In this document: positions 24,327-24,409 of the stretch, one piece after another
Numbering within the stretch: position 1 is the first letter of the stretch
Layout: every line of letters starts with the position of its first letter
DNA from: a virus
Length of the DNA stretch: 24,409 nt
Virus record (IMG/VR): IMGVR_UViG_3300043433_000111
Coordinates: 1-24,409 of that record
Strand: one strand, 5' to 3'
Program-made: the position numbers and the translations under genes
The notes under the pieces: model-generated
What the model saw: the letters and a program-made list of their open reading frames with translations, nothing else
Databases searched by the model: none
Told to the model about the DNA's origin: nothing

Positions 24327-24336
24327 TATATATTAA
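24327..24336 (-). promoter_or_regulatory. Late-promoter-like box TTAATATATA for the sheath gene
   Basis: An exact TTAATATATA on the minus strand, 29 bases upstream of the sheath ATG, in the short gap after the preceding gene fragment. Confidence 0.5.
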
Positions 24337-24357
24337 AAGAAAAAAACGATATTTTTT

Positions 24358-24409
24358 CTATTTTTTATTAACATTAGATATTTGTGTAATATATTCCTTC
24401 ATATCATTC
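24358..24409 (-). CDS. C-terminal end of a gene entering from the right edge
   Basis: On the minus strand the last 16 codons read NDMKEYITQISNVNKK and end in TAG. The peptide looks like the polar tail of a protein whose body lies outside the window. In T4 the gene before the sheath is the large terminase, but nothing here shows that. Too short to be sure it is coding. Confidence 0.35.
   Translation of the reverse strand, partial: NDMKEYITQISNVNKK

Overview
The window is a dense, AT-rich piece of a large tailed-phage genome with a contractile, T4-like tail. Diagnostic genes are a very long tail sheath protein (gp18-like, 20417-24298 minus), a tail tube protein (gp19-like, 18397-19017 plus), a zinc-ribbon baseplate protein of the T4 gp26 type (19329-20279 minus), an Mre11/SbcD-type nuclease (gp47-like, 17119-18240 minus), a probable tape measure protein (2765-6076 plus) and a 1904-residue baseplate or tail-fibre-like protein (8757-14471 minus). 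Almost no gene has a Shine-Dalgarno sequence; starts follow A/T-rich leaders. With the low GC this suggests a Bacteroidota host (inference only). TAA, TAG and TGA all serve as stops, so the code is standard.

Layout from left to right. A minus-strand gene probably runs off the left edge. A gamma-glutamylcyclotransferase-like gene (226-558) converges on a minus-strand block (1906 back to 572, then 1946-2236 and 2220-2684) holding an RNA-ligase-like protein and two small unknowns. A plus-strand operon (2765-7710) carries the tape measure candidate and three small conserved genes, and ends in a hairpin terminator. A single glycosyltransferase gene (7807-8727) sits between two terminators. The giant structural gene follows on the minus strand. 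A plus-strand accessory block (14552-16917) holds small genes and gene remnants: a basic Cys/His-rich domain protein, a NUMOD-type homing endonuclease tail, a GNAT acetyltransferase, an orphan reading-frame fragment, a cupin-like protein and an unknown. It converges on the nuclease pair (16910-18240). The tail tube gene is transcribed alone, and the baseplate and sheath genes fill the right end on the minus strand.

Regulation looks late-phage-like. TTAATATATA, CAATATATA or the T4 late box TATAAATA lies about 15-50 bases upstream of nearly every gene that begins a transcription unit. Near-perfect hairpins separate convergent units, and two of them also encode the C-termini of the genes they terminate.

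The most interesting observation is a shared N-terminal tag (MKYxKxFE/NES-like) on otherwise unrelated small proteins, including the acetyltransferase. It resembles the T4 capsid-targeting sequence that is cut by the prohead protease, so these may be packaged and injected effectors. Also notable are a recent 204-base duplication in the tape measure gene and a GC-rich, tRNA anticodon-arm-like relic just behind the tail tube gene.
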